A DNA stretch of 64,000 nt from Prevotella fusca JCM 17724 (GCF_001262015.1 NZ_CP012074.1:826501-890500); one strand, 5' to 3'. Counted from the stretch's first letter, positions 8,293-16,942 are shown. Made by a program: numbers and translations. Notes: a model not told the origin generated them from the letters alone.

Positions 8293-9228
8293 ATGAAAAA
8301 GATGCTTTTATATACATTCGTATCAGGTTGCTTGAGCCTTATGCTTTCTTCATGCGGCACATACTTCTCTGTAGGAGGTGGATACGGTGGTCCAGTTGCA
8401 GTATATGACGATGGTTACAACGTAGGTTATAGCAGTACTTACGGAAGATTAGGATATGAAGAGGCACGGCGAGAAGCACTCTTCCTGTCAGACAAGATGG
8501 CTTATGAGCTTGGATTAAGTGATGTACAGTATGAAGCTGTCTATGAAATAAACCTTGATTATCTTCTGAACATGCAGGGTGAACGTTCACTTTATGGAGA
8601 TTATTGGGCACGCCGCAACAGCGATATGTTCTATGTTCTGAATGCCCGTCAGTATAATTACTATATAAGTGAAGACTATTTCTACCGTCCCGTTTATTGG
8701 TACAACAACAGTTATGCTTATCGGGTTTATAATCGTTATGCTGACCGCAGCTACTATTACCGTTCACGTCCGGCAGATTATCACACCTATCGTGGAGGGC
8801 GCAATCGGTATTCAGAAAGCTATTATGCAGGACGTTTTGGAGCCCGTCGGAATCCACCTGTTGTGACAAATCAGAGCAGAAGCAATCAGGAGGTTTATCA
8901 GAACGGCAGCTCATGGAGTACTCCACAGCAGAATAACGCACATTACAGCTTTGGCAATGCAAGCAGAAATAATACGAGCACAACGCCAAGCAGAGCCTAT
9001 GACCAGCGATTTGGAGGAGCAAGACAGCAGACTGAAAGGCAGACTTATCAGCCACAGCATCAGCAATACTCTGCTCCACAGCCGTCTGGCAACAATAGCA
9101 GAGCTACTTTTGGAAATGCTTCCCGCCAATCTGCACCAAGTAGCTCATCAAGTACAAGCCAGACTCCGTCAGGTTCAACACGTTCAGATGTGCCAAGCAA
9201 TAACAGTAGATTCGGAGGACATAGATAG
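8293..9228 (+). CDS. Hypothetical lipoprotein with low-complexity C-terminal half
   Basis: 311 residues. The N terminus has a lipoprotein signal peptide ending in LMLSSC, so acylation at Cys21 and membrane anchoring are expected. Residues about 50-135 form a folded part rich in Tyr and acidic residues (EEARREALFLSDKMAYELGLSD), reminiscent of helical stress-sensor domains that pair Leu-Ser-Asp with a following residue string; that resemblance is only suggestive. From about residue 150 the protein becomes rich in Tyr, Arg, Ser, Asn and Gln, then Ser/Pro/Gln, with repeated SFGNASR and TFGNASR and ending in NSRFGGHR. Such a tail is probably disordered and surface or periplasmic. It is translationally close to the next gene (16 bases). 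The function is unknown. Confidence 0.75.
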   Translation: MKKMLLYTFVSGCLSLMLSSCGTYFSVGGGYGGPVAVYDDGYNVGYSSTYGRLGYEEARREALFLSDKMAYELGLSDVQYEAVYEINLDYLLNMQGERSLYGDYWARRNSDMFYVLNARQYNYYISEDYFYRPVYWYNNSYAYRVYNRYADRSYYYRSRPADYHTYRGGRNRYSESYYAGRFGARRNPPVVTNQSRSNQEVYQNGSSWSTPQQNNAHYSFGNASRNNTSTTPSRAYDQRFGGARQQTERQTYQPQHQQYSAPQPSGNNSRATFGNASRQSAPSSSSSTSQTPSGSTRSDVPSNNSRFGGHR

Positions 9229-9244
9229 TAGAATAAGATAATAT

Positions 9245-9946
9245 ATGAGAATAACGGACATAAACCGCTCAAGAGTAGCCTCTGCAATGGTCAGGGGCTA
9301 CTTTCATGCTTTTTTCTCGGGACAGGCTGATGCGTTGTATCCTGAAAAGAAAGGCTTAGAACCAAAGGAATACAAACAGCTGCTGGTAAACAACTTCGAT
9401 AATCTTTCGGGACATTTCGTATCTGTGCTTTTCCCTGTACTTATCCGTCTGAACTATCCTGATGTTGAAACGGTGGCAGAAGATATGAAACGACGTCATT
9501 TCTCAGAGTCTACTCCTTCAAAAGTTTTGTTACGCTATGCTTGTGGGAGCAAAGGATTGTACGACCTTGTAACTGATGAATATCAAAAACAGATGTATGC
9601 TTTGCTTGACGGTCATTTACAGTCTGTGGATGATTTTTTTGCTGACTGCCCGTCTTTAGCTGATGAGGACTGCATAGCAGTCTCTTTGGCTATACGCTCG
9701 ATCGTCCGTGTACAGATGCACGCCTATGCCTCTGGTATAACGCTGGCAAAGACGGATGTGAACGGGTTACATCAGGCTACAGTCTACCGCTTGATGCTGT
9801 CGGGAATGATGACACTGCTTCACGATGCACCTGTCAATTTTGAAGAAGACAATCTGGAAATGATGTTTAGAAAGGTGTCATTAAACTCTGACAACTTTGA
9901 AACTCTGATGAATGAAATGAACCAGGCCTACGAAGATTTGGTATAA
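9245..9946 (+). CDS. Hypothetical protein, second gene of the lipoprotein operon
   Basis: 233 residues, predicted mostly alpha-helical and soluble, with no signal peptide or transmembrane helix. No family motif is recognised. The start ATG lies 16 bases after the lipoprotein stop codon, so the two genes are almost surely co-transcribed. The composition looks like a normal expressed gene. The pairing of a secreted lipoprotein with a cytoplasmic helical partner is worth noting but gives no function. No terminator is obvious after it. Confidence 0.7.
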   Translation: MRITDINRSRVASAMVRGYFHAFFSGQADALYPEKKGLEPKEYKQLLVNNFDNLSGHFVSVLFPVLIRLNYPDVETVAEDMKRRHFSESTPSKVLLRYACGSKGLYDLVTDEYQKQMYALLDGHLQSVDDFFADCPSLADEDCIAVSLAIRSIVRVQMHAYASGITLAKTDVNGLHQATVYRLMLSGMMTLLHDAPVNFEEDNLEMMFRKVSLNSDNFETLMNEMNQAYEDLV

Positions 9947-10164
9947 TCAGCGTCTAAAAATCATCTTTGACGGCTTTTGCATTTCAGACAGAGACTCTTT
10001 GCCTTCTTCTTGAAAGAGCATTGTTACCATGCACAATGAAATAAGAACAAAAGACAAAAAGAACTGACCGCCTTCACAAGATACATCTCTCAACATGTAT
10101 TTTAGAATCTGCCAAGCATCAATAAACGTAAATTGTAGAATGTTTTAAAGTAGTAATATCACCA

Positions 10165-10490
10165 TTTTTGTTGTTATTTCTTGATAGCAGGACAAACATT
10201 CGTCACGGTATAGACACATAAATGCTCTTTTAAGAGTATGAACGTGTCTCAAAAAACCGAATTAAGACAACGAAATATCTTCACATAAAACACCGAAATG
10301 CCTTCTTTTAGCCATAAGTAGACACTACCAACCACCAAGTATATAACCATCAGGTTGTCAATATATTACAGAACGTTATATTTATCAGTGTTTAATTGCA
10401 TTCTAACTAACGCCCTTTTGACATTCAATTAAGGCTTAGTTGCACTGCTGTTACACATCTGTAATTTTCCACACAAGATTTTATTCTTAC
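10165..10490 (+). repeat. Repeat family B, copy 1
   Basis: About 320 bp that align by eye with 44820-45165, including GAAATATCTTCACATAAAAC, TTATCAGTGTTTAA and TTCTAACTAACGCCC. It ends with two degenerate units of the same 22-bp array type found in family A. No intact ORF is shared, so this is intergenic repeat DNA. The rest of 9947-10566 shows nothing else. Confidence 0.65.
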
Positions 10491-10574
10491 AAAAGAATTG
10501 TTGACATACGATAAAACGTTCCCATGTACGTGAGTTATTTGTGTCTTACTATTTCCAATAAACCAATTTAGGAT

Positions 10575-10634
10575 AAAGAGAAGTATCGGATGTGTTGCAG
10601 GATAATCCTGTCAACACACCCGATACTTCTCTTT
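10575..10634. terminator. Terminator of serB
   Basis: AAAGAGAAGTATCGG followed by ATGTGTTG (10575-10597) pairs with CAACACAC followed by CCGATACTTCTCTTT (10612-10634) in 22 of 23 positions, around a 14-base loop. It lies just downstream of serB on the minus strand. Confidence 0.85.
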
Positions 10635-10652
10635 ATTTTATGAATTATTACC

Positions 10653-11900
10653 TTACAGTTTTCCAGCTTCTCCCAGATAGCTGTCCTTGAAGCCGAGGAA
10701 ATAAAGAACTCCATCCAGTCCGATAGTCGTGATATTCTGCTCTGCTGTTGCCTGCACACGTGGCTTGGCATGGAATGCAATACCCAGCCCTGCCTCGGAA
10801 AGCATGGGGAGGTCGTTGGCACCATCCCCAACGGCAATAGTCTGTGCCAGATTCACTTTTTCAACCTGAGCCAGCAGCTTCAGCAACTCAGCCTTACGCT
10901 TACCATCTACAACCTCACCGAGATATCGCCCAGTCAGCTTATTGTCCTCACCTACCTCAAGCTCATTGGCATAGACATAATCAATTCCATATTTACGTTG
11001 TAGATATTCTCCAAAATATGTGAATCCACCACTTAATATTGCAATCTTATATCCACATTGTTTCAGAACAGTCATCAGACGGTCAACACCCTCGGTAATA
11101 GGCATAGTTTCAGCAATGTCTCTCATAACATTTGCATCAAGTCCCTTCAACAGTGCTACACGTTCTCTGAAACTCTCCTTGAAGTCGATTTCGCCACGCA
11201 TAGCACGCTCGGTGATCTCAGCAACCTGTTTACCTACACCAGCATGCTTAGCCAGTTCATCAATACATTCGGTCTGAATGAGTGTAGAATCCATATCAAA
11301 ACAGATAAGGCGGCGCATACGTCGGTACATGTTGTCCTTCTGCAAGGAGAAATCAATTCCCTGTTCATGGCTCATCTGCATGAGTTCAGCCTGCATCTGC
11401 CCGTAATCCTTGGGCGTACCACGTAATGAAAATTCTATACATGCCCTTACGTGCTGATTGCCTTTGCGTATGCTTTGACGTCCCGTCAGACGGAGGATAG
11501 AGTCAATATTGATACCTTGCGCTGTAATCACACGCGTCGTTGCTTCAATATTCCGTGCTGACAAAGAACGACCTATAATAGTGAGGATGTATCTGTTCTT
11601 TCCCTGCCGGTTTACCCAATCTTCGTATTCATCATCAGAAACAGGGGCAAAACCTATGTTTACACCAAGTTCTGTAGCCTTGAACAGTAGTTCCTTCATC
11701 ACCTGTCCTGCACCTTTCTCATCAATTCGGATAAGGATTCCAAGTGACAAGGTGGAGTGAATGTCCGCCTGTCCAATGTCTAAGACATGAGCATTATAGC
11801 GGGCAAGAATAGCCATGACAGCCGTTGTAAGACCTGGTCGGTCCTGCCCTGTTATTCTTATAAGTATCTGTTCTTCCTGTATTTCCTTAGTTTCTTTCAT
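10653..11900 (-). CDS. serB: Phosphoserine phosphatase with tandem ACT domains
   Basis: 415 residues. Two ACT regulatory domains occupy roughly residues 10-85 and 100-180, followed by a HAD phosphatase domain. The nucleophile motif is FDMDSTL with Asp202 and Asp204, and the metal-binding VGDGANDLPML motif lies near the C terminus. It dephosphorylates O-phosphoserine to serine, the last step of serine synthesis, in the cytoplasm. The ACT domains suggest allosteric control by an amino acid, probably serine. It is monocistronic: promoter at 11920-11951 and terminator at 10575-10634. Length and architecture match the long SerB class found in Bacteroidetes. Confidence 0.95.
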   Translation of the reverse strand: MKETKEIQEEQILIRITGQDRPGLTTAVMAILARYNAHVLDIGQADIHSTLSLGILIRIDEKGAGQVMKELLFKATELGVNIGFAPVSDDEYEDWVNRQGKNRYILTIIGRSLSARNIEATTRVITAQGINIDSILRLTGRQSIRKGNQHVRACIEFSLRGTPKDYGQMQAELMQMSHEQGIDFSLQKDNMYRRMRRLICFDMDSTLIQTECIDELAKHAGVGKQVAEITERAMRGEIDFKESFRERVALLKGLDANVMRDIAETMPITEGVDRLMTVLKQCGYKIAILSGGFTYFGEYLQRKYGIDYVYANELEVGEDNKLTGRYLGEVVDGKRKAELLKLLAQVEKVNLAQTIAVGDGANDLPMLSEAGLGIAFHAKPRVQATAEQNITTIGLDGVLYFLGFKDSYLGEAGKL

Positions 11901-11919
11901 AAGCAGTTATTTATAGCTA

Positions 11920-11951
11920 CAAAAGTAATTATTTCTTGTGAAGTAAACAAA
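11920..11951 (-). promoter_or_regulatory. serB promoter
   Basis: On the minus strand TTTG (11948-11951), 20 bases, then TACTTTTG (11920-11927), 20 bases upstream of the start codon. Confidence 0.8.
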
Positions 11952-12195
11952 TGTTGGGTACTATTTACATCATGTTGTCCAAGTTCATTACCTTAAAGCT
12001 AAATCGGATTATTGAGGGGTGAACTGATTTTGTTTGATTGACGAACGGATTGTTTGTTTTCTTAATAGAAGTGTATCGAACAGGGCATGTTATAAAGACT
12101 GACAAGATAACAAGAATATAGCAATAAATAAGAAAAGATGGATGTTATGAGTTGATTAACCTATTTAGCATCATCTCCCTATCATCATCTTATGA

Positions 12196-12791
12196 TTCTT
12201 CCGTTAAATACGTAGATTGGAAACAGAACAAAGGTTTATACGCTTGTATGGTATGACTATCCAAAAATAGACGGTCTCACAAAGGAGAATAAAGCACAAA
12301 ATAAAAATGCAGAAAAGGCAAACAGATACCATGTCTTTCCATCTTCAACAAACAACTTATTCCCATATCAACCAACGTTTGTAAACTATTTTCATGCAAC
12401 TCAAAACCAATACATGGTCTTTTGGCTTTGAAAAGACGCCCAATTGGCTTGCAATAGATGCCCTTTTGAGACCTTACTAACGCCCTTTTGAAGTCCAATT
12501 AAGCACCTTTTCTTGCACGACTTTATAACTAACTGAGTTCCTGCTGGTTGCAAACTTGCTTTTTATACGTATTTTTGCCTGTATCTGTAGGTATTCTATC
12601 CGAAATTATGTCATGATTTTTCAATCTCTTGTCTGCGTTTTCAATGAATTAAAATGAAAAGGTTTTCTGCATCGGAGGATGATAATAAAGTAGGTAGCCA
12701 AGACCGTCTTGGTTTATTATTTTGTATAATGCATACCTCCGGTTCTTCCGTTAAAGCTATACGAATAGCATCCACGCATTTAACGGATCAA
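12196..12791 (+). repeat. Array repeat family A, full-length copy 3 with inverted ends
   Basis: The left end at 12196-12217 (TTCTTCCGTTAAATACGTAG and two more bases) is repeated inverted at 12770-12791 (18 of 22 identical). The four 22-bp units lie at 12422-12443, 12444-12465, 12466-12487 and 12488-12509. A second TTCTTCCGTTAAA (12743-12755) makes the right end palindromic. Flanking and internal sequence matches the copies at 43190 and 56630 for about 500 bp. The two small ORFs inside are by-products of the repeat. Confidence 0.8.
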
Positions 12792-12856
12792 GCGATAAAA
12801 TCCCCCACCTTTTTTCTACTGAGCCCATCTTATCCCAAGGAAGAAAAGGATAAAAT

Positions 12857-12893
12857 AAAAAGACGCACTTAACCTCATAGAGTAAGTGCGTCC
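12857..12893. terminator. Bidirectional terminator beside the peptide gene
   Basis: GACGCACTTA pairs with TAAGTGCGTC around an 11-base loop; on the minus strand it is followed by TTTTTATTTT, about 60 bases after the stop of the 37-residue peptide gene. The loop resembles that of the hairpin at 13240-13272. Confidence 0.85.
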
Positions 12894-12934
12894 TTTATTC
12901 AGTTTTTAAAGATACTTCCAAATGCGAATACAAC

Positions 12935-13048
12935 TTAGTTGTACCAAATCTCACCACCAAGCAGCTGATTTGCTTCGGTGTTTTCTTGACTGCTTTGGTT
13001 CTCGAATTCATAATCTTCGAAGAATTCCAAGGTCTTAGTTTCTTTCAT
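12935..13048 (-). CDS. 37-residue peptide with LLGG motif, possible exported peptide precursor
   Basis: The reading frame MKETKTLEFFEDYEF...NQLLGGEIWYN is 37 residues long. Support for a real gene: a perfectly placed AGGAGGG ribosome-binding site 8 bases before ATG, which is rare in this lineage; a consensus promoter (13115-13145); and a strong terminator (12857-12893). The N-terminal part is acidic and the sequence ends in Leu-Leu-Gly-Gly followed by five residues, Glu-Ile-Trp-Tyr-Asn. A Gly-Gly pair after hydrophobic residues is the cleavage signature of double-glycine leader peptides, for which Bacteroidales precursor families are known. Assigning it to that class is inference. No maturation enzyme or peptidase-ABC exporter lies nearby. 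It could instead be a regulatory or toxic small protein. Confidence 0.75.
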   Translation of the reverse strand: MKETKTLEFFEDYEFENQSSQENTEANQLLGGEIWYN

Positions 13049-13114
13049 TTTAAATCCCTCCTGTAAATTAGACTAATTAGTAAATAAATCACGCTATACA
13101 TTAAGTGACTAATG

Positions 13115-13145
13115 CAAAGATAGATAAAATGGTTGTAAAAAGCAA
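13115..13145 (-). promoter_or_regulatory. Promoter of the 37-residue peptide gene
   Basis: On the minus strand TTG (13143-13145), 20 bases, then TATCTTTG (13115-13122). The leader to the start codon is about 60 bases. Confidence 0.8.
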
Positions 13146-13239
13146 GTCAACCTGTACGTATCACCTATAATTTAAATATTTTTTACCACATAATGAAGAA
13201 TTTTGTTATATAATATGCATTTTTATCAATAAAACATTT

Positions 13240-13412
13240 AACCCCACTTACTTCATACAGTAAATGGGGTTCCTAACCAAATCAATAAAACCTAATCTCT
13301 AATTATCAATCTTTTACAACGAAATTAACTCGTAAGATATACCTTTATTTAAAAGAATATGCCCCGTTAGCGTTAATTATCAGTCGCCGTTACCTAAACA
13401 ATCTTTTTATGA
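13240..13412 (-). ncRNA. Candidate small RNA upstream of the peptide gene
   Basis: A minus-strand promoter (TTG at 13443-13445, N20, TACCTTTG at 13415-13422) is followed after about 140 bases by a hairpin, AACCCCATTTAC pairing with GTAAGTGGGGTT (13240-13272), and then a T-rich stretch. No ATG, GTG or TTG frame of useful length lies between. This looks like a transcript of about 170 bases. Alternatively it is an attenuated leader of the downstream peptide gene, which however has its own promoter. Confidence 0.5.
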
Positions 13413-13414
13413 TG

Positions 13415-13445
13415 CAAAGGTACGAATACTGTATATATACTACAA
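13415..13445 (-). promoter_or_regulatory. Promoter of the candidate small RNA
   Basis: TTG, 20 bases, TACCTTTG on the minus strand; it lies exactly 300 bp from the equivalent promoter of the peptide gene. Confidence 0.7.
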
Positions 13446-13536
13446 GGTAAACTGCTGTTATTCAATAAATATAAAGGACAATCGTTTGCACAGACTATTA
13501 CAAAAACATGTGCAATCAACTATAAAAACTATGCCG

Positions 13537-14052
13537 TCAAGCATTTTTTCGCCAGGCGTAAGTCAAAATGTACTCTGTAGTCTCCTCACATTCAAACTTA
13601 ATGACAAGGTTTTGCTTTAAGTTCTTTACCAATCTTGATACTGTATCAACTTTCATGTCCTGAAAACCCAAATGTTCTGAAGAAAAGAGCTTATACATCG
13701 TTTCCTTGGCGCACCAAGCTGTAAGACATTGTTTTGTATCTGTAAACATTTCATCATGCCTTAGAAAACGTGATGCAATACGGCGAACCCGGTCAGAAAC
13801 ATACTCAATATCAATACCGACTTCATAATCACGGGAAAGGATAACAGCTACATAACCAATAGTGTGAGAGATGCTGATATGATAGTTTGCTATCATCGGC
13901 TTGCCATCCTTATTATGCACTATGGATGGTTCATAGCCCAGCATTGCAGTCAGAAGAAGACGTGCTCCTTCTCGTTCAGCTTGTCTGCCCTTCTCTATCT
14001 CAAGCAGTCCGATGCGCACCTTGCCATCAGCATTACTCGTTATTCTCACCAC
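13537..14052 (-). CDS. 4'-phosphopantetheinyl transferase superfamily protein
   Basis: 171 residues, short for an Sfp-type enzyme but complete. The two signature motifs are visible: GIDIE at residues 79-83 and WCAKETMYKL with Trp113, Lys116 and Glu117, plus ISHTIGYVAV upstream. The family transfers the phosphopantetheine arm from coenzyme A to a carrier-protein serine, using magnesium bound by the Asp and Glu residues. The carrier partner is unknown. Its start overlaps the end of gldE by 20 bases, so it is the last gene of the unknown-ssb-gldE-PPTase operon. This grouping is conserved in Bacteroidetes but its logic is not understood. Confidence 0.88.
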   Translation of the reverse strand: MVRITSNADGKVRIGLLEIEKGRQAEREGARLLLTAMLGYEPSIVHNKDGKPMIANYHISISHTIGYVAVILSRDYEVGIDIEYVSDRVRRIASRFLRHDEMFTDTKQCLTAWCAKETMYKLFSSEHLGFQDMKVDTVSRLVKNLKQNLVIKFECEETTEYILTYAWRKNA

Positions 14053-15352
14053 AGACTGTTACTTTCACTTTACTGATACGGCGTTCTTCGATAGCAAGAA
14101 CTTCAAACTTATAATTCTTATAGTTCAAGACTTCATGCACTGCTGGGAAATCTCCTTTAATTTCCAACAGTAATCCTGCCAATGAATCAGCATCACCTTC
14201 AATCTCATCAAACTCATCATCGGGAAGATTCAGAATCTTAGAGAAGTCATTCAAGAGAGTTTTGCCTTCGAAGATATAGGTATTTGAGCCTAACTTCGTA
14301 TAGTTATGCTCTTCTTCATCATACTCATCATTGATTTCTCCAACAATTTCCTCAAGAATATCCTCCAGCGTAACAATACCACTTGTACCACCGAATTCAT
14401 CCACAACGATAGCTATATGTACCTTATTCTCCTGGAAGTCACGCAGAAGATCTGCTATCTTCTTTGTTTCTGGTACAAAATAAGGTGGACGCATCAGACT
14501 CTGCCAGCGGAAGTTGGTCGACTTTGACAGATGTGGCAGCAGGTCCTTGATATAAAGTACACCACGGATATTGTCTTCATTATCCTGATAGACAGGGATG
14601 CGTGAGTAGTTATTATCAACAATACATTTCAGCACCTCCTCATACGAACATCTAATATCCAAGTCTACTATATCCTGACGAGAGGTCATTATCTCCTTAG
14701 CAGTCTCATCACCAAAGCGTATGATACCCTGCAACATACTCTGTTCGTCCTTGATATCGCTTTTATCCGTTAGTTCCAGTGCTTGTTCCAAATCATCAAC
14801 CGACAGCTGACGGTTCTCCTTCTGCACTACTTTCTCTGCAAAGGCACCACTCTTTAACAAGACTGTTTCAATAGGCCAGAATAGCCTACGAAAGAATACA
14901 ATTCCCTTTACCCCATTCCGACAGAATGCCAACGGATTCCTTCTGCTATACACCTTTGGGATGATTTCACCAAAGAGCAGGAGAAGGAAAGTCAGCAGAA
15001 TCGTAACACAAAGGAACTGCAGCCATTCTGCTCCGAATGTAAACAAACTGCTAAAAATATAATTGCACAGCATGATGATTGCCACATTGACAAGGTTATT
15101 CGTAATGAGAATTGTTGCCAAAGTACGCTCACTATCATCTCTGAGCTGCTGAATAAGTTTGTCTGAAGTATTCTTGTCTGGGTCTAAAGCCTCTACATCA
15201 GTTGGTGACAGACTAAAGAAAGCTATCTCTGACGCACTGGCAAAACCAGACAGAAAAAGAAGGGAAACCGCCAATAGAATTGCAATAACAACGCTGACAC
15301 CTATTGGATTGATACTAATATAAGAAGATATATCTACTAAAAAAAGACTCAT
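14033..15352 (-). CDS. gldE: GldE-like CNNM/CorC-type membrane protein with CBS domains
   Basis: 439 residues. The N-terminal third holds the DUF21/CNNM membrane domain (four hydrophobic segments, first near residues 17-45, with SASEIAFFSLSP typical of the family). A CBS pair follows at about 215-335 (SRIPVYQDNEDNIRGVLYIKDLL), and a CorC/HlyC domain ends the protein. In gliding Bacteroidetes the homologue is GldE; in Prevotella, which does not glide, a role in magnesium or cation transport, or in envelope function, is more likely. The start codon overlaps the ssb stop by one base (TAATG), and the end overlaps the PPTase gene, showing tight translational coupling. Confidence 0.88.
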   Translation of the reverse strand: MSLFLVDISSYISINPIGVSVVIAILLAVSLLFLSGFASASEIAFFSLSPTDVEALDPDKNTSDKLIQQLRDDSERTLATILITNNLVNVAIIMLCNYIFSSLFTFGAEWLQFLCVTILLTFLLLLFGEIIPKVYSRRNPLAFCRNGVKGIVFFRRLFWPIETVLLKSGAFAEKVVQKENRQLSVDDLEQALELTDKSDIKDEQSMLQGIIRFGDETAKEIMTSRQDIVDLDIRCSYEEVLKCIVDNNYSRIPVYQDNEDNIRGVLYIKDLLPHLSKSTNFRWQSLMRPPYFVPETKKIADLLRDFQENKVHIAIVVDEFGGTSGIVTLEDILEEIVGEINDEYDEEEHNYTKLGSNTYIFEGKTLLNDFSKILNLPDDEFDEIEGDADSLAGLLLEIKGDFPAVHEVLNYKNYKFEVLAIEERRISKVKVTVCGENNE

Positions 15353-15759
15353 TAAAAAGGTAATTTAGAATTATCTGCAGACCCGGCAGCATTACTGCCA
15401 GCCTTCTCCTCAGACATATTTTCAGCTTTACGGGGAGCTGACAGCCATTCAAGGTTATCTCCGTAAATCTCTGTTACATAGCGACGCACACCTTTTTTGT
15501 CATCATAAGAGCGATAACGTACACGTCCCTCTATATAAAGTTTATCTCCTTTATGAATATATTTCTCAGCATATTTTGCCAATGCCTTAAATAGGACGAT
15601 ATTATGCCAGTCCGTATGGTCAGGCACCGATGTACCATTCGGGAGCGTATAACCACGCTCTGTTGTAGCCAGAGTAAAAGATGCAACACACTGATCAGCT
15701 TCATAATAATGTATCTCCGGGTCACGACCTACATTACCGATCAACATTACCTTATTCAT
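15352..15759 (-). CDS. ssb: Single-stranded DNA-binding protein
   Basis: 135 residues. An OB fold covers residues 1-105, opening with MNKVMLIGNVGRDPEI and containing the WHNIVLFKALAKYAEKYIHKGDKLYIEG-type core. A Ser/Ala-rich linker leads to the tip DNSKLPF; the conserved Pro-Phe end that recruits partner proteins is present, although less acidic than the DDDIPF of E. coli. It coats single-stranded DNA in replication, repair and recombination. The gene sits 30 bases after the unknown 179-residue gene and one base overlaps gldE. Confidence 0.95.
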   Translation of the reverse strand: MNKVMLIGNVGRDPEIHYYEADQCVASFTLATTERGYTLPNGTSVPDHTDWHNIVLFKALAKYAEKYIHKGDKLYIEGRVRYRSYDDKKGVRRYVTEIYGDNLEWLSAPRKAENMSEEKAGSNAAGSADNSKLPF

Positions 15760-15789
15760 AAGAAAACAATAATAAAAGGCATGCGGAAA

Positions 15790-16329
15790 TTACTTCCACA
15801 TACCTAAATATCTAAACTTAAAATTCTTACCTTTAGCTGACGGGAACTGACTTCTGTTGTCAACCCTATCCTTCAGATATTCTACGATACGGTTATAGCA
15901 ATCCCACCCAGACACAGCTTTGCAGTGTGCAACGAAGTGGGTATCACGGTATTCATGCTTTCCGGAAGTAGGAATCAGTACGACTCGTTTGAAATCAAGT
16001 TCACCTTCATACCACCCCTCACGTTCCTCATTAAGGTGCATTATAGCAGGATTATCCTTGCGTGCTATTCCATCAGCAACTGGACGAAGTGCCTTCTTCT
16101 GCTTGAAATCCATCATACTCGCAGCTTCGGTCTTGATAACGATAAAGTAAACACGTGGACGAACCTTATAACGTTTCGGATAAAAAACATCATTTGAGGC
16201 ATAGTTTCTGATATCATCTTCCAAATCGGGAGTAATTTGAATGTCAGGTATTGAACTTAAAAAATCCAATGCCTCCTCAACGTTATGCACTAATACTTCA
16301 TTATCGAAATATCGCAGATATAAATTCAT
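15790..16329 (-). CDS. Conserved hypothetical protein upstream of ssb
   Basis: 179 residues, no signal peptide and no membrane helix. The middle has a beta-rich YFIVIKTEAASMMDFKQKK segment and several aromatic, basic patches toward the C terminus (WDCYNRIVEYLKDRV, FKFRYLGMWK). No family is recognised with certainty. It is the first gene of the operon with ssb, gldE and the phosphopantetheinyl transferase, so a nucleic-acid-related role is possible but unproven. Its ATG lies 36 bases from the 3' end of the last tRNA gene, so it may be partly transcribed by read-through from the tRNA operon; no promoter of its own is evident. Confidence 0.75.
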   Translation of the reverse strand: MNLYLRYFDNEVLVHNVEEALDFLSSIPDIQITPDLEDDIRNYASNDVFYPKRYKVRPRVYFIVIKTEAASMMDFKQKKALRPVADGIARKDNPAIMHLNEEREGWYEGELDFKRVVLIPTSGKHEYRDTHFVAHCKAVSGWDCYNRIVEYLKDRVDNRSQFPSAKGKNFKFRYLGMWK

Positions 16330-16364
16330 AAAGATAATGCTATGTATGTTTCTCTTTTAAAAAG

Positions 16365-16437
<73 letters not shown>

Positions 16438-16475
16438 ATCAAAATGTAAGTAATAACTTACCAATAAAATCTATG

Positions 16476-16559
16476 TGAAGAGGAGGAGACTCGAACTCCC
16501 ACGAAACAATTTTCACTACCCCCTCAAAGTAGCGCGTCTACCAATTCCGCCACCTCTCC
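16476..16559 (-). tRNA. tRNA-Leu (GAG)
   Basis: 84-base class II tRNA with the long variable arm. Acceptor GGAGAGG pairs with CCTCTTC; the anticodon loop TTGAGGG between CTACT and GGTAG gives anticodon GAG; T arm GTTCGAGTC is present. Confidence 0.93.
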
Positions 16560-16589
16560 AGCATATATCTGACATTCTGAATGAAAATG

Positions 16590-16671
16590 TGCCCAGAACA
16601 GGACTCGAACCTGCACGTCGTGAAACACACGCACCTGAAACGTGCGCGTCTACCAATTCCGCCACCTGGGC
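16590..16671 (-). tRNA. tRNA-Leu (CAG)
   Basis: 82-base class II tRNA. Acceptor GCCCAGG pairs with TCTGGGC, the anticodon loop TTCAGGT between CACGT and GCGTG gives CAG, and a long variable arm is present. Confidence 0.93.
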
Positions 16672-16715
16672 ATAAATTAGAAGCTAACTTCTATATACAT
16701 TCCAGAATGTCAAAG

Positions 16716-16788
<73 letters not shown>

Positions 16789-16825
16789 ATTTAACGTCTC
16801 TCTTTCTCCAAAGAGTTAGACTAAG

Positions 16826-16899
16826 TCGGGGCGACAGGATTCGAACCTGCGGCCGCCTGGTCCCAAACCAGGAGCGCTACCGGGCTGCGCTACGCCCCG
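16826..16899 (-). tRNA. tRNA-Pro (TGG)
   Basis: 74 bases; acceptor CGGGGCG pairs with CGCCCCG, anticodon stem CCTGG/CCAGG holds loop TTTGGGA with anticodon TGG. It is the first gene of the five-tRNA operon. Confidence 0.95.
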
Positions 16900-16942
16900 T
16901 TGCAAAACCATTTATGATTATCTCATTTCTGAATTACGAGTG

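Noticed and set aside
12277..12498. 73-residue minus-strand ORF that has a near copy at 43201-43422
   Set aside because: Both lie inside family A repeats and their similarity is explained by the repeat; the third long copy (56630-57170) does not keep the frame, and the 22-bp unit length is not a multiple of three.
12654..12872. 72-residue plus-strand ORF MKRFSASEDDN...
   Set aside because: It runs from the family A repeat into a terminator; other copies of the repeat carry stops or shifts, and no promoter or RBS supports it.
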